Positions 29,538 to 39,321 are shown, counted from the first letter of the stretch. The stretch: DNA of 64,000 nucleotides from Aliidiomarina soli (GCF_003986975.1 NZ_PIPO01000001.1:124001-188000), one strand, 5' to 3'. Notes: a model not told the origin generated them from the sequence alone. Numbers and translations: made by a program.

Positions 29538-30131
29538 TTACTCTGCTTTGATCGAATGTAAATACTGTTTTGCCGCGGTATAACCGTCACGCAAAACAAT
29601 TTCAATACTACGTGCGGCGTCATCGACAATACTGTCCATCAATTGCTGCTCGGACTGCGGCGCTTTGCCCAGTACATAGCCGGTCACTTTGTCTTTGTGT
29701 CCGGGATGTCCGATACCAATACGCAGCCGATGAAAACTATTGTCGCCACCCAGCGCGGAGATGATGTCTTTTAAGCCATTGTGACCACCATGACCGCCAC
29801 CGGTTTTAAATTTCGCTACTCCAGGTGGCAAATCGAGCTCATCATGAACGACCAGAATGTCGTCTGCAGTGAGTTTAAAAAAGTTTGCCATGGCACCTAC
29901 CGCTTTACCACTTCGGTTCATATAGGTGGTGGGGATCAGCAGGCGGGTATCAGCATAGGGCGCGCTCAGGCGTCCACTGAGACCGTAGAATTTACTATCG
30001 GGGGACAGGGTGGTGTTAAAGCGTCGGGCGACTGAGTCGACCAACCAGGCTCCGGCATTATGCCGTGTGTGTTGATATTCGGGGCCTGGATTCGCCAGGC
30101 CCACGATTAACTTCAGGTTTGCTGTCAACAT
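29538..30131 (-). CDS. pth: Peptidyl-tRNA hydrolase
   Basis: Releases peptides from prematurely dropped peptidyl-tRNA. The signature [18 protein letters not shown] contains the catalytic His24, and a second conserved stretch, [28 protein letters not shown], is present. It has 197 residues. It lies 20 bp after rplY and 11 bp before ychF. Confidence 0.96.
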   Translation of the reverse strand: MLTANLKLIVGLANPGPEYQHTRHNAGAWLVDSVARRFNTTLSPDSKFYGLSGRLSAPYADTRLLIPTTYMNRSGKAVGAMANFFKLTADDILVVHDELDLPPGVAKFKTGGGHGGHNGLKDIISALGGDNSFHRLRIGIGHPGHKDKVTGYVLGKAPQSEQQLMDSIVDDAARSIEIVLRDGYTAAKQYLHSIKAE

Positions 30132-30151
30132 ACAGTCCTGATGTAAGAGGA

Positions 30152-30802
30152 TTACTCTTTATCTGCGCTTTCGTCAGCGTCGCTTTCTTCGCTTGGAGCA
30201 GCGTCGTCAGCAGTCTCTTCCGCTTCAGTTTTCTTCGCAGAAACCGTCACTACTACCTGATCGTGGTCATCACCTTTAGTTAATTCAACTAAAGTAACAC
30301 CTTTAGGCAGTTTCAGATCGGTCAGGTGGATGTTATCACCAACGTTCATGCCAGCCAGATCGATTTCGATATACTCAGGCAGATCTTTTGGCAATACAGT
30401 GATTTCCACTTCGTTCAGATGGTGAACGATAACACCGCCAGCTTTCTGTGCATCTTCTTCATTGAGGAAATGCAATGGAACGTTAGTGTGAAGTTCCTGT
30501 TTAGCATCAACGCGCTGGAAATCCAGGTGGAGGATTTTCAGTTTGAACGGGTGACGTTGCATATCTTTAACGATTGCTTCTACTTTCTTGCCATCGATAG
30601 TCAGGGTCAGAATGTGCGAGTAGAAACCTTCGTGATCAGCGGCATTGTTGACTTTATCGTGCTCTAAAGTCAGTGCTACGGCTTCTTTGCCTGCGCCATA
30701 TAAAACTGCTGGAACTTTACCTTCGCGACGCAGGCGGCGGCTCGCACCTTTACCCATGTCGGTACGGATTTCAGCATTAAAAGCATAATTAGGTTGAGAC
30801 AT
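30152..30802 (-). CDS. rplY: 50S ribosomal protein L25 (Ctc/TL5 type)
   Basis: 5S rRNA-binding ribosomal protein with the extra C-terminal domain of the long Ctc/TL5 form (216 residues against 94 in E. coli). I start it at the ATG at 30802 ([13 protein letters not shown]), which has GGAGA six bases upstream, not at the in-frame codon 33 bases earlier. The C-terminus is a strongly acidic tail. It is first in the rplY-pth-ychF operon. Confidence 0.94.
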   Translation of the reverse strand: MSQPNYAFNAEIRTDMGKGASRRLRREGKVPAVLYGAGKEAVALTLEHDKVNNAADHEGFYSHILTLTIDGKKVEAIVKDMQRHPFKLKILHLDFQRVDAKQELHTNVPLHFLNEEDAQKAGGVIVHHLNEVEITVLPKDLPEYIEIDLAGMNVGDNIHLTDLKLPKGVTLVELTKGDDHDQVVVTVSAKKTEAEETADDAAPSEESDADESADKE

Positions 30803-30879
30803 TTGAATTCTCCAAAAATGTGTATGTGCCGACAACCGCGACCAGAAGCCGGCTCGGTCCCCTATTTAAGGGGCGGCGA

Positions 30880-30908
30880 ATAATACCACTGCGCAGATCC
30901 AAAGGCAA
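30880..30908 (-). promoter_or_regulatory. Promoter of the rplY-pth-ychF operon
   Basis: TTGCCT (30903-30908) and TATTAT (30880-30885) on the leftward strand are separated by 17 bp, with a GC-rich discriminator (TCGCCGCCCC). The leader that follows can form a small hairpin (30859-30863 with 30869-30873). Between this promoter and the ATG at 31101 the gap otherwise holds no gene; a perfect TATAAT at 31069-31074 probably belongs to the next rightward gene, although no good -35 is paired with it. Confidence 0.7.
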
Positions 30909-31100
30909 TTGAGTTACCAGAGTCCGATCATGGGTTTTGCAAATGTCACCCAAAAGGGTGAGTTGGTTAAAAAATAATTCACGTGTTTGCAACAGCTTAG
31001 CAACCTTTACATTTCTAGCTATTGCAGCAGAGGCCTAGCTTCGATAAAACCGAAAGCGAAGAAGACATTATAATAAAGTAAGTAAAAAGGGTGTAGAACT

Positions 31101-31562
31101 ATGAAAAAATCTCTTAACGCAACCGTGCTAGCACTATCAGTTGGAACTTTAATGGCCGTGGGGACGGCCTCAGCAGTGGAGGATTTAGGTCAGTGTGTCG
31201 AACTGCAGGATCGTCAGCCAGTAGAGCTGCAGCTTGATGAAAAAGGGCAGTGGGCAAACTGCTTTACGCTCAATGGCATCGCCGCTGGTAGCGAGGTCGA
31301 AATTACTGCCATGACTGAGCGCAATTTTGAACATAGCGTCAATGTGTATGAGGTCAATGGCGCCTCGTCGGCTGACCTGGTCGGTGAATACAACTCTGTA
31401 CGCAGCCTGACTCAGGTTTCAGTACCACAGAATGGCAACGGACTGGCATTTGATGTCGTGCCTGGGGATGTTAGCAGTGCAAAAAACCTGAAAGTACAAT
31501 ATCTGATGATGGGCAGTAGTCCGCAAATCGTTATCGAAATGTACAATCAACCAGCGAGCTAA
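31101..31562 (+). CDS. Secreted protein of unknown function
   Basis: Not recognised. A 153-residue protein with a clear signal peptide cleaved after about residue 26 (GTASAVED). The mature part is acidic and beta-rich, with two early cysteines (CVELQ and NCFTL, about residues 32 and 54) that could form a disulfide. The pattern WANCFTLNGIAAGSEVEI loosely recalls pre-peptidase C-terminal domains, but I would not assign it. It is monocistronic, with a perfect TATAAT about 30 bp upstream and a strong terminator downstream. Confidence 0.8.
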   Translation: MKKSLNATVLALSVGTLMAVGTASAVEDLGQCVELQDRQPVELQLDEKGQWANCFTLNGIAAGSEVEITAMTERNFEHSVNVYEVNGASSADLVGEYNSVRSLTQVSVPQNGNGLAFDVVPGDVSSAKNLKVQYLMMGSSPQIVIEMYNQPAS

Positions 31563-31589
31563 CCGGTGAACTAGGTTAGGCAACACAAC

Positions 31590-31616
31590 ACAGGCGCTTT
31601 GAGCGCCTGTTTTTTT
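31590..31616 (+). terminator. Rho-independent terminator
   Basis: A 9-bp GC-rich stem (31590-31598 with 31602-31610, loop TTG) is followed by seven T. It ends the secreted-protein transcript; the convergent DUF2058 gene stops at 31623. Confidence 0.92.
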
Positions 31617-31622
31617 ACCCAA

Positions 31623-32168
31623 CTACCACATCAGGTCGTCTGGTACCTGGTAGTCTTTATAGGGATCATCTTCTGCTGGCTGCTCGCTATCTTGTGACGC
31701 TATAAAGATAACCGCTTCAGCAAAGCGTTCTGCTATTTTGTCTGCAATCGTTCGTGGAACCACTACAAACCCCTGCGTTCCCTCACATATAGCAAGGTTG
31801 CCTTTAGCCAGGTGGTTTTGTACCGATGAGCTGACCATCAGGTTGTGTACTTTACTGCTGCGCGGATCGGCAAAGTTGAAACGAATGTCGCCAGCGTAGG
31901 GTTGCTGGTGTTGCTGCAACATTTGCATGGCCTGGGCACGAAGTTCTTTGGCATGTTCAGCTTTCTTACGTTGCTGGTTAAGCTCGCGGTCCCGTTCCGC
32001 TTTTGCGGCTCGTTCAGCGGCGACACGCTCTGCCGTGTTGTCTTTTTCCACCGCAATACCACTGCGCTCAAGTTTTTTTGTTTTACGCTTTTCCTGCTTT
32101 ACCTTCTTTAGTTTCTTGTCATCCACCAGGCCTGCACCAAGCAACTGATCTGCCAATGATTTACCCAT
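31623..32168 (-). CDS. DUF2058 (YaiL-type) protein
   Basis: Cytoplasmic protein of the DUF2058 family, described in E. coli (YaiL) only as nucleoprotein/polynucleotide-associated. The N-terminus MGKSLADQLLGAGLVDDKK is typical. A long basic, Lys/Arg/Glu-rich coiled coil follows (about residues 20-85) and a conserved C-terminal half contains FNFADPRSSKVHNL. I use the ATG at 32168; a GTG at 32180 is in frame but less likely. Confidence 0.86.
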   Translation of the reverse strand: MGKSLADQLLGAGLVDDKKLKKVKQEKRKTKKLERSGIAVEKDNTAERVAAERAAKAERDRELNQQRKKAEHAKELRAQAMQMLQQHQQPYAGDIRFNFADPRSSKVHNLMVSSSVQNHLAKGNLAICEGTQGFVVVPRTIADKIAERFAEAVIFIASQDSEQPAEDDPYKDYQVPDDLMW

Positions 32169-32267
32169 AGTAAGTCGCACTCAAACTGTTTAGATTGGTA
32201 CCATTGTATCAGTTGTTGGCCTATGCTGTAACGTTCACATTCTGGTCATTCATGGGGCACGCTTGTT

Positions 32268-33347
32268 TTGTATATTGCTATTTTAATTGCGGTAAATTTA
32301 TTTCAGTTGGCGTTTGTGGTTATTCCTTTCAGTCGGCATGAAGCCTGGTGGATACGTGTTTTCGACTTTCCTCGTTTACAAACGTTTTGTTTAGGTTGCC
32401 TGCTACTTATCGTTGAGCTTTTCGTGCTCGATTTGACTCAGACTATTTCGTACTTGCCGCTTGCAATGACGGCGCTCTTTTTGCTGGCTCAGGGATGGTG
32501 GATTTACCCCTATACCAAACTGGCGTCAGCGGAAGTGAAGTGGGCTAAACCGGCTAAAGACAGTGCCCGGGTCAGTTTACTCTGCTGCAATGTGCTAACC
32601 CCGAACCGCGAGGCGAAACGGCTATTAAAACTGGTCGATGAATGGCAGCCAGATTTATTGGTGACACTCGAATCGGATGACTGGTGGGAAGAACAGCTGG
32701 AAAGCTTAACTGAACAATATCCGCACAGTGTGAAATGTCCACTGGATAACCTCTATGGCATGCATGTCTACTCCAGATTGCCCTTTGAAGATAGCCAGCT
32801 GCAGTTTCTGGTCGAGGACAATGTCCCCTCGATCCATGTCCTGGTTCGCCTGGCCGGACAGCCTGTGCGGATCCATTTTCTTCATCCCGCGCCACCGAGC
32901 CCGACTGAAAACGACGAATCGACTGAGCGTGATGGCGAGTTGATGCGGGTGGCAAAGTACATTCGTGAGCGGCAGCAGCAGAAGGATGTACCGACGATTG
33001 TCGCTGGCGATTTGAATGATGTTGCATGGTCGGCAACCACGCGTTTATTTCGCAAAGTCAGTGGCTTGCTTGATCCGCGGGTAGGGCGTGGGATGTGGAA
33101 TAGCTTTCATGCTAAGTGGTGGTTTGCTCGTTGGCCGCTGGACCATATTTTTCATAGTGACCACTTTACCCTGGTTAAACTTTGCCGGTTACCGCCAATG
33201 GGGTCGGATCATTTTCCTATCTATACGCAGCTTCAGCTGGCACCTTCGCGTCGTAACGAACAGGATGGACTGGATTTAGAAGGTGACGAGAAAGCCTGGG
33301 CTGAAGAGAAGATAGAGCAGGTCGAAAATGGCAACGGCGCCTCCTGA
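32268..33347 (+). CDS. Membrane-anchored endonuclease/exonuclease/phosphatase-family protein
   Basis: N-terminal three hydrophobic segments (about residues 1-22, 38-56 and 62-82) are followed by an EEP-fold domain from about residue 100. Active-site-type motifs are present: CNVLTPN near 108, LVTLESDDWW near 132, FLHPAPPSPTEND near 204, VAGDLNDVAWS near 244 and GSDHFPI near 310. The substrate could be nucleic acid, a phosphoinositide-like lipid or another phosphodiester; the sequence does not decide. No in-frame ATG occurs upstream, so a TTG start at 32268 is the best available. Confidence 0.83.
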   Translation: MYIAILIAVNLFQLAFVVIPFSRHEAWWIRVFDFPRLQTFCLGCLLLIVELFVLDLTQTISYLPLAMTALFLLAQGWWIYPYTKLASAEVKWAKPAKDSARVSLLCCNVLTPNREAKRLLKLVDEWQPDLLVTLESDDWWEEQLESLTEQYPHSVKCPLDNLYGMHVYSRLPFEDSQLQFLVEDNVPSIHVLVRLAGQPVRIHFLHPAPPSPTENDESTERDGELMRVAKYIRERQQQKDVPTIVAGDLNDVAWSATTRLFRKVSGLLDPRVGRGMWNSFHAKWWFARWPLDHIFHSDHFTLVKLCRLPPMGSDHFPIYTQLQLAPSRRNEQDGLDLEGDEKAWAEEKIEQVENGNGAS

Positions 33348-33388
33348 GAGACGCCGTTCTGTTAGTAATAGTAGCGGAGGACCGCTAT

Positions 33389-34843
33389 TTAGTCATTTTG
33401 ACGATAGCCGTTCTCGATTCGTTCACCGACCTCAGTATCAATATTTCGCCAATACTCAAAGGCCCGGCTTAACACGGGTTCTTTCACATCCTTTTTCAGG
33501 TGCCCGATAACGTTATCAATCAGTCGTGAGCGTTCTTCTTCACTCATGACCTCACGAACGAGGGCGCGTGCCTGGCCCCAGTCATCATCATCCTGACGTA
33601 GGGTATATGCCTGACGCACCATGTCTCCGCTCGAATGCCAGGTATCATCATTCTGATTGCGTGACGGGTCGGCGTGTGGACCGCCTTTGGAATTAGGCGC
33701 GTAAACCGGATCGCTGACATTCTGAGTACGCATCGCCCCGTCTTTACTATAGCTATGCACGGGGGACCTGGGCTGATTCACCGGAATCTGCTTGTAGTTG
33801 ACGCCGAGCCGGGCGCGATGGGCATCGGAATAGGAGAAGACCCTTGCCAGCAGCATTTTGTCGGGGCTGAGCCCAATCCCCGGGACCAGGCTACTAGGCT
33901 CAAATGCAGCCTGTTCTATTTCGGTGTGGAAATCAGTTGGGTTGCGGTTCAGTACAAATTTGCCCACTTCAATCAGTGGGTAGTCTTTGTGCGGCCATAC
34001 TTTGGTTAAATCAAACGGATTAAAACGATAGTTTTCAGCCTCATGGAACGGCATGATCTGAACATGAAGGGTCCAGCTCGGACAGTCACCGCTGTCAATC
34101 GCCTCATACAGATCCTTGGTATGGTAGTCACTTTCGTCCCCGGCAATACGACCCGCTTCTTCCTCGGTCAGATTTTCTACCCCCTGATCGGTATGAAAGT
34201 GGTATTTGACCCAGAACTTTTCACCGTTGGCATTGACCCACATGTAGGTGTGGCTGCCATATCCATTCATGTGGCGCCAGGTTTTAGGAATACCACGGTC
34301 GCCCATTAAATAGGTGACCTGATGGGCTGATTCCGGTGACAGCGTCCAGAAGTCCCATTGCATATCGTGGTCACGCAGATTATTAGCAGCAAGACGTTTT
34401 TGTGAACGGATAAAATGCTGAAACTTCAGTGGGTCACGAACAAAGAAGATGGGCGTATTGTTGCCGACCAGGTCGTAGTTGCCTTCTTCGGTGTAGAATT
34501 TCAATGCAAATCCGCGTGGGTCACGCCAGGTATCAGGGCTGCCACGTTCGCCAGCTACCGTCGAAAAGCGTGCCAGCGTATCGGTGCGTTTACCTGGCTG
34601 CAGAAAGGCTGCCTTGGTGTATTGGCTAACATCATGGGTCACTTCAAAGTAGCCAAAGGCACCGGCCCCTTTGGCGTGAGGTTGCCGTTCGGGGATCCGT
34701 TCGCGGTTGAACTGGGCCATTTGCTCAATCAGATAATGATCATGCAGCACAATTGGTCCATCGGGACCAACCGTAAGCGAGTGTTCATCGCTATTAACCG
34801 GCATGCCGGAATCTGTGGTGGTGAATTTTTTGCTGTCTGTCAT
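33389..34843 (-). CDS. katA: Monofunctional haem catalase
   Basis: Decomposes hydrogen peroxide. With the ATG at 34843 (GGAG seven bases upstream) it is 484 residues, the size of small-subunit clade 3 catalases. The catalytic His lies in [14 protein letters not shown] and the distal region in [20 protein letters not shown]. The proximal haem Tyr is in [14 protein letters not shown]. Conserved [12 protein letters not shown] is present. The in-frame extension to 34954 overlaps the divergent yjbQ region and is not likely to be translated. KatA versus KatB naming is arbitrary. Confidence 0.92.
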   Translation of the reverse strand: MTDSKKFTTTDSGMPVNSDEHSLTVGPDGPIVLHDHYLIEQMAQFNRERIPERQPHAKGAGAFGYFEVTHDVSQYTKAAFLQPGKRTDTLARFSTVAGERGSPDTWRDPRGFALKFYTEEGNYDLVGNNTPIFFVRDPLKFQHFIRSQKRLAANNLRDHDMQWDFWTLSPESAHQVTYLMGDRGIPKTWRHMNGYGSHTYMWVNANGEKFWVKYHFHTDQGVENLTEEEAGRIAGDESDYHTKDLYEAIDSGDCPSWTLHVQIMPFHEAENYRFNPFDLTKVWPHKDYPLIEVGKFVLNRNPTDFHTEIEQAAFEPSSLVPGIGLSPDKMLLARVFSYSDAHRARLGVNYKQIPVNQPRSPVHSYSKDGAMRTQNVSDPVYAPNSKGGPHADPSRNQNDDTWHSSGDMVRQAYTLRQDDDDWGQARALVREVMSEEERSRLIDNVIGHLKKDVKEPVLSRAFEYWRNIDTEVGERIENGYRQND

Positions 34844-34983
34844 CGGGTGCTCCATTTGGATGAAAGTTGTCACTGTGAGCCTGAAACTAACTGTAGACAG
34901 CAGCTCGCTATCTCGCAAATAGCAGCAATTCCTTGTTACACTTAGGGTCATCAAAGCATTCCGATACGGGCAAAGGGGTTCAA

Positions 34984-35409
34984 TTGATTTGGCAGCAAAC
35001 TGATCTCAGGTTAGCGGCAAAACCGCGTGGTTTTCATCTCATTACCGACGCCATTGAAAAGGCACTGCGGGCGGTGACGATGCCACAGACAGGGTTATTG
35101 CATGTGTTTCTGCAACATACGTCGGCTTCGATCAGTATTAATGAGAATGCTGATCCCAGTGTACGCACAGACTTTGAAGCCTATATAAACCGGCTTGCTC
35201 CGGAGAATGAGCCCTATTATACCCACGTCTACGAAGGCGACGACGACATGCCTGCACACCTCAAATCTAGCTTACTGGGGTGTCAGGTCTCGATTCCCAT
35301 TGTCGAGGGGCGTCTGGGCTTGGGGACCTGGCAAGGCATCTATCTGGGTGAACATCGGGACCATGCTGAGGGACGGTCGCTGATCTTAACTGTTCAAGGT
35401 ACAAAGTAG
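34984..35409 (+). CDS. yjbQ: YjbQ/UPF0047 family protein
   Basis: A 141-residue member of the YjbQ family, whose E. coli member shows weak thiamine-phosphate synthase activity; its real role is unclear. Family motifs are [21 protein letters not shown] and [15 protein letters not shown] start at the TTG at 34984 (Leu-Ile-Trp-Gln), with AAAGGGG five to eleven bases upstream. The longer in-frame start at 34933 would run into the divergent catalase leader. Confidence 0.88.
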   Translation: MIWQQTDLRLAAKPRGFHLITDAIEKALRAVTMPQTGLLHVFLQHTSASISINENADPSVRTDFEAYINRLAPENEPYYTHVYEGDDDMPAHLKSSLLGCQVSIPIVEGRLGLGTWQGIYLGEHRDHAEGRSLILTVQGTK

Positions 35410-35478
35410 ATAGCGGGTAATCGGTCGGCGAACTGGATTGAGCTTTATTTGTAGCATCACTGAAGAAGGAACACGCTG

Positions 35479-35757
35479 ATGGCGAAAGCCTGCGCACTGC
35501 ATATTTTGGTAAAAACCGAGGCTGAAGCACAGCGGCTTAAAAAACAACTGGATGAAGGCGCCAATTTTAATCAGCTGGCGAAAAAACATTCTATTTGTCC
35601 GTCGGCGAAACGGGGCGGAGACCTCGGTGAGTTTCGCCGCGGTGAAATGGTAAAAGCATTTGATCAGGTGGTCTTTAGCAAACCGGTTTTAACCGTGCAT
35701 GGTCCGCTTAAAACAAAGTTTGGCTACCATTTAATTAAGACTTTATACCGTAGTTAA
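35479..35757 (+). CDS. ppiC: Parvulin-type peptidyl-prolyl isomerase PpiC
   Basis: Small cytoplasmic parvulin of 92 residues that is a single rotamase domain. [11 protein letters not shown] opens the domain, then [23 protein letters not shown] and the closing FGYHLIKTL. It lies 69 bp after yjbQ in the same direction, with AGAAGGA before the ATG. Confidence 0.94.
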   Translation: MAKACALHILVKTEAEAQRLKKQLDEGANFNQLAKKHSICPSAKRGGDLGEFRRGEMVKAFDQVVFSKPVLTVHGPLKTKFGYHLIKTLYRS

Positions 35758-35836
35758 GCCGCAGCTAAGCGACGGCAATCATTTAAAATTCATTACGCAT
35801 AGACAATTCTATGCGACTACACAGCGAGCAAGAATA

Positions 35837-36769
35837 ATGAGTACACAAATAACCAGCGAACAGAGATATGCAATTGGTACACCCGGGCAACCCTGGGGCG
35901 CACAGGAAAAAGCCGACTGGCTGGCTGCACAAGAGGTAAAACGCTCGTATCAGGACGAGGTGGTGAGTGAGATCGAGCGACTTGCCGGGCGCTTCGATGT
36001 GCACCAGTATGGCGAGCTGGATTATCAGGCACAAGGCGCAAGCTGCTATCCCTTGTACGCACTAACCACGGTTGACTTTGATTTAGACAAGCCGACGATT
36101 CTGGTCACCGGAGGCGTACACGGCTATGAAACCAGTGGCGTGCATGGAGCATTGCGCTTTCTGGAGCTGCATGCCGAAGACTATAGTGCTGACTTCAATA
36201 TCATTGTGGCACCCTGTATTAGCCCATGGGGCTACGAAACCATTAATCGCTGGAACGTCTTCGCCGTTGACCCAAACCGCTCATTTATAGCCGACAGCCC
36301 GGCGCCGGAAGCGGCGCAAGTGATGGAATTTATTCAGTCATTGGACGTCGATTTGCTGGCGCATATTGATTTGCATGAGACCACCGACACCGACAACAGC
36401 GAATTCAGACCGGCTTTGGCGGCGCGCGACGGCAAGCTCAATACCAACTGGAACATCCCGGATGGATTTTATCTGGTCGGCAATAGCGCGCAATTACAGC
36501 CAGAGTTTCAAGCCGCCATTATTCGTTCAGTGGAGCAGGTGACACATATTGCAGAGCCGGATGAGGAAGGTCGTCTTATCGGAACGCCGATGGTACAACC
36601 TGGTGTAGTCGAATATGAGGCTAAGCCACTGGGCCTTTGTATGGGATTAAGTCAGGCTCAGTTCGTGACCACCACTGAAGTTTACCCTGACAGTGCAAAC
36701 GCTACTCCAGAGCAGTGTGTGAATGCTCAGGTAGCCGCGGTGACAGGAGCGCTGGATTTTCTACGATAG
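35837..36769 (+). CDS. M14-family zinc metallopeptidase
   Basis: A 310-residue cytoplasmic protein of the M14 carboxypeptidase/aspartoacylase superfamily. The zinc ligands are visible as His95 and Glu98 in GGVHGYETSG and a later His in HIDLHETTD (about 176-180). DPNRSF near residue 145 and the probable general-base region TTTEVYPD near 285 also fit. There is no signal peptide, which favours an intracellular role in peptide or N-acyl amino acid breakdown. The substrate is not predictable. Confidence 0.86.
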   Translation: MSTQITSEQRYAIGTPGQPWGAQEKADWLAAQEVKRSYQDEVVSEIERLAGRFDVHQYGELDYQAQGASCYPLYALTTVDFDLDKPTILVTGGVHGYETSGVHGALRFLELHAEDYSADFNIIVAPCISPWGYETINRWNVFAVDPNRSFIADSPAPEAAQVMEFIQSLDVDLLAHIDLHETTDTDNSEFRPALAARDGKLNTNWNIPDGFYLVGNSAQLQPEFQAAIIRSVEQVTHIAEPDEEGRLIGTPMVQPGVVEYEAKPLGLCMGLSQAQFVTTTEVYPDSANATPEQCVNAQVAAVTGALDFLR

Positions 36770-36843
36770 GCTGTCATAGGTTAGCCGTCATACGTTAGTT
36801 AGGGCGGTCACTAACGGCTGGCGGACTGAATCATGATGGTATG

Positions 36844-37176
36844 TCAGTCATGAGTAAAAAAGTCGGCCAGCGAGTTAGCAGTTTGGGTCAGGGTATAAAT
36901 TCTTAAACCCGTTCGCACTATCTGGCTGGCATCGACTGAGGTATGCGCTTTGCCGCAGTCTTTACAGTAGCGATTCTGACTTAGCTGGCCAATCATAAAA
37001 CCAGAGGCACCAGCTACCCCGAGTGCCTTTTTTGAGGCCAGGGCGGAACGAATATGGCTGCGCAGCATGCGCCGGCGCGCACTAACCAGTTTCTTGCGCA
37101 AGTGCAACTCGCGCTTCGCGTCGCTGATTTCGAGGATAGTCCGCTTTGAAGTAAACAGTGTCAGCAAACCGGGCAT
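36844..37176 (-). CDS. Unknown protein at the YqjK position, with CxxC pair
   Basis: Not recognised by sequence. It has 110 residues: a basic helical N-terminal half (KRELHLRKKLVSARRRMLRS), a short hydrophobic stretch (ALGVAGASGFMIGQL), then YCKDCGKAHT (a possible metal or redox CxxC) and a hydrophobic tail. It is third in a run after yqjD- and yqjE-like genes. E. coli yqjK holds this place and also has a basic helical start, so a distant relationship is possible. Confidence 0.65.
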   Translation of the reverse strand: MPGLLTLFTSKRTILEISDAKRELHLRKKLVSARRRMLRSHIRSALASKKALGVAGASGFMIGQLSQNRYCKDCGKAHTSVDASQIVRTGLRIYTLTQTANSLADFFTHD

Positions 37177-37230
37177 GAGTATTTTCCTTTAAATGGCGCT
37201 GTAATAAGTTGCAATAATAAGTTGCAATAG

Positions 37231-37746
37231 CTAGCGTGTGGGATCCGAGTTAGCCTTTTGTTCAGCGTGCTTTCGCGCTGGTGTGGTCTGTGCTTCAGGT
37301 CGTTCTTCGTCAGCTTCACCGGTCAACCGCGGGTCCAGTTCCTGGACGAAGGCAGAAAATAGTAGCCCCCGACCTTGCTTACGGATAACAAAGGCCAGCA
37401 TCACTACGACGACGGCATGCAACAGTCCTGTGATCAGCAAACAAGCACTGGCGCTGAGCCAGTCATTTTCTACCACAAAGGCAACGGCAGCTCCAACCAG
37501 TGCTATCCAGGTCATTGCTGCAACACCGCCGGCCACCATTCCGGTTACCACCATGCGGACTATACTTTCACCCGCCTGGCGAGTCTCCAGTGCCGCTAAC
37601 CTGATATGGTCACGCGCTAATAAACGATATTCGTCAATAACGGCGCGGGCTTCTTTCAACAGACCATCACCGATGGCTGAATCTGGCGTCTGATTGGTTG
37701 AAGAAGCGGGCCCTTGCGGACCCGCCTGCTGTTTGTCCTGTTCCAA
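37231..37746 (-). CDS. yqjE: YqjE/holin-X-like membrane protein
   Basis: A 171-residue protein with an amphipathic helix (EARAVIDEYRLLARDHIRLA). Two transmembrane helices follow, at about residues 66-90 and 97-120, with a charged Arg/Glu-rich C-terminal tail. This is the phage_holin_3_6/Actinobacterial holin-X (YqjE) pattern. It follows the DUF883 gene by 1 bp, the order seen in E. coli yqjD-yqjE. Function is unknown; holin activity should not be assumed. Confidence 0.8.
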   Translation of the reverse strand: MEQDKQQAGPQGPASSTNQTPDSAIGDGLLKEARAVIDEYRLLARDHIRLAALETRQAGESIVRMVVTGMVAGGVAAMTWIALVGAAVAFVVENDWLSASACLLITGLLHAVVVVMLAFVIRKQGRGLLFSAFVQELDPRLTGEADEERPEAQTTPARKHAEQKANSDPTR

Positions 37747-37747
37747 C

Positions 37748-38068
37748 TTAACGGTTACTCAGAATACGGCTGATCAAGAAACCACCAGCGACGGCAATCC
37801 CCAGCGCTGTAACCGGGTTTTGCTGCACATATTGGTTTACTTTTGACACCCATTCTTCCTCTTTATGCTTAATTTGTTGCCCTTTACTGCTCAACGAATC
37901 GGCAGCATGGGTGGCATAATCAGCGGCGCGATCAACCCCTTCATGGGCTGCATCAGCAGCGCGACGAACAAAGTCATCTGCCGGTTTAGCCTTTTCAATC
38001 GCTTCATGCGCGCTTTCTGCGGCGTCATTGGCTTTATTACTTGCGGTACTTTCCTTTTTTGCTGCCAT
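37748..38068 (-). CDS. yqjD: DUF883 (YqjD/ElaB type) tail-anchored protein
   Basis: A 106-residue protein with a long hydrophilic alpha-helix rich in Ala, Glu and Lys, then a single C-terminal membrane segment (VTALGIAVAGGFLISRIL). E. coli YqjD and ElaB are tail-anchored inner-membrane proteins that bind stationary-phase ribosomes. The start is the ATG at 38068, with GAGGAG five bases upstream. It is the first gene of the yqjD-yqjE-unknown run. Confidence 0.87.
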   Translation of the reverse strand: MAAKKESTASNKANDAAESAHEAIEKAKPADDFVRRAADAAHEGVDRAADYATHAADSLSSKGQQIKHKEEEWVSKVNQYVQQNPVTALGIAVAGGFLISRILSNR

Positions 38069-38268
38069 GGGAACTCCTCGTAACTGAAATTCAATGCAGT
38101 TATTTAGCATGCATCCCTTGGGGAGAGTGCTAAGTACTTGCAACGTAAATAAATTTTAACCTAGCGAGGCTCGGTAGTGCAGCCTCAGAATTCACTTTGA
38201 GTATAGTAACAGGGATCTAAAACGCAAAGCCTCAGACCAAAGCTTGTGTAAAGATCCCCGCTCCATTT

Positions 38269-39321
38269 TTATGCAGAAAGTGTTTCCATATCAATCACAA
38301 AGCGGTACTTTACGTCGCTTTTCAGCATACGTTCGTAGGCGTCATTGATGGTGCTGATGTCAATCATTTCGATATCTGCTGTGATCCCATGTTCGGCACA
38401 GAAGTCGAGCATTTCCTGGGTTTCGGCAATGCCTCCAATCAAGGAACCGGCGATGCTGCGACGTTTGCCAATCAATACCCCGACGGAAGGGGATGGGTGA
38501 GGTTCGGCAGGCAAGCCGACCAGGGTCATGTTGCCGTCACGACGTAACAGGTTGCTATAGTCGTCGAGATTGTGGGGCACCGCGACCGTGTTCAGAATAA
38601 AATCAAAGCGATTGCGTGCAGCTTTCATTTCATCTTCGTTTTTAGAAATAATGACGTGGTCTGCACCCAAGCGCTTGGCATCACTAACTTTAGAAGGGGA
38701 AGTCGTGATCATGGTGACTTCAGCGCCCATCGCTTTCGCCAGTTTGACCCCCATATGGCCGAGGCCGCCCAAACCCACGACTGCCACTTTATGCCCGGCT
38801 TTGACGCCCCAGTGGCGCAACGGGGAGTAGGTTGTGATACCTGCACACAGCAAGGGGGCAACGCCCGCTAAATCGAGACTGTCGTCAACCCGGAGGACGA
38901 AGTCCTCGGTCACTACGATATTATTGGAATAGCCGCCATAGGTCATTCCGCCAGTTTGCTTCTCTTCACTGTTATAGGTGGCAATAAAGCCATTATCACA
39001 ATATTGCTCATAGCCGTCGTCGCAGTTCTCGCAGTGCTTGCAGGAGTCGACCATGCACCCGACGCCAACGGTATCGCCGACCTTAAACTTGGTTACCTTG
39101 CTGCCGACTTTGGCTACTTTACCGACAATTTCATGACCCGGTACCATAGGGAAGACGCTGCCGCCCCATTCGTTGCGGGCCAGATGGAGATCAGAATGGC
39201 AAACACCGCAGTATAAGATATCAATCTGCACATCTTGCTCGCCCGGTTCCCGGCGCTCAAAACTGAAGTGCTGGAGAGGTTTATCACTGGTTTGTGCGGC
39301 GTAGCCAACAGATTTCAACAT
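38269..39321 (-). CDS. Zinc-dependent NADP alcohol/aldehyde dehydrogenase (YahK/CAD type)
   Basis: A 350-residue medium-chain dehydrogenase. Catalytic-zinc ligands are Cys41 (CGVCHSDLH) and His63 (PGHEIVG); structural-zinc cysteines are Cys94, 97, 100 and 108. The nucleotide motif GLGGLGHMG is near residue 175. It belongs to the cinnamyl-alcohol-dehydrogenase-like group with E. coli YahK, which reduces many aldehydes with NADPH. The start is the ATG at 39321, after a strong AAGGAAGGA site. It is monocistronic; the 38069-38268 gap holds nothing else I can support. Confidence 0.9.
   Translation of the reverse strand: MLKSVGYAAQTSDKPLQHFSFERREPGEQDVQIDILYCGVCHSDLHLARNEWGGSVFPMVPGHEIVGKVAKVGSKVTKFKVGDTVGVGCMVDSCKHCENCDDGYEQYCDNGFIATYNSEEKQTGGMTYGGYSNNIVVTEDFVLRVDDSLDLAGVAPLLCAGITTYSPLRHWGVKAGHKVAVVGLGGLGHMGVKLAKAMGAEVTMITTSPSKVSDAKRLGADHVIISKNEDEMKAARNRFDFILNTVAVPHNLDDYSNLLRRDGNMTLVGLPAEPHPSPSVGVLIGKRRSIAGSLIGGIAETQEMLDFCAEHGITADIEMIDISTINDAYERMLKSDVKYRFVIDMETLSA

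Noticed and set aside
34844-34954. 37-residue N-terminal extension of the catalase
   Set aside because: It would overlap the divergent yjbQ upstream region, is unlike catalase N-termini, and the ATG at 34843 has a good ribosome site.
37231-37746. Phage holin indicating a prophage
   Set aside because: The holin-X/YqjE family is chromosomal, the gene follows a yqjD-type gene as in E. coli, and there are no phage genes nearby.
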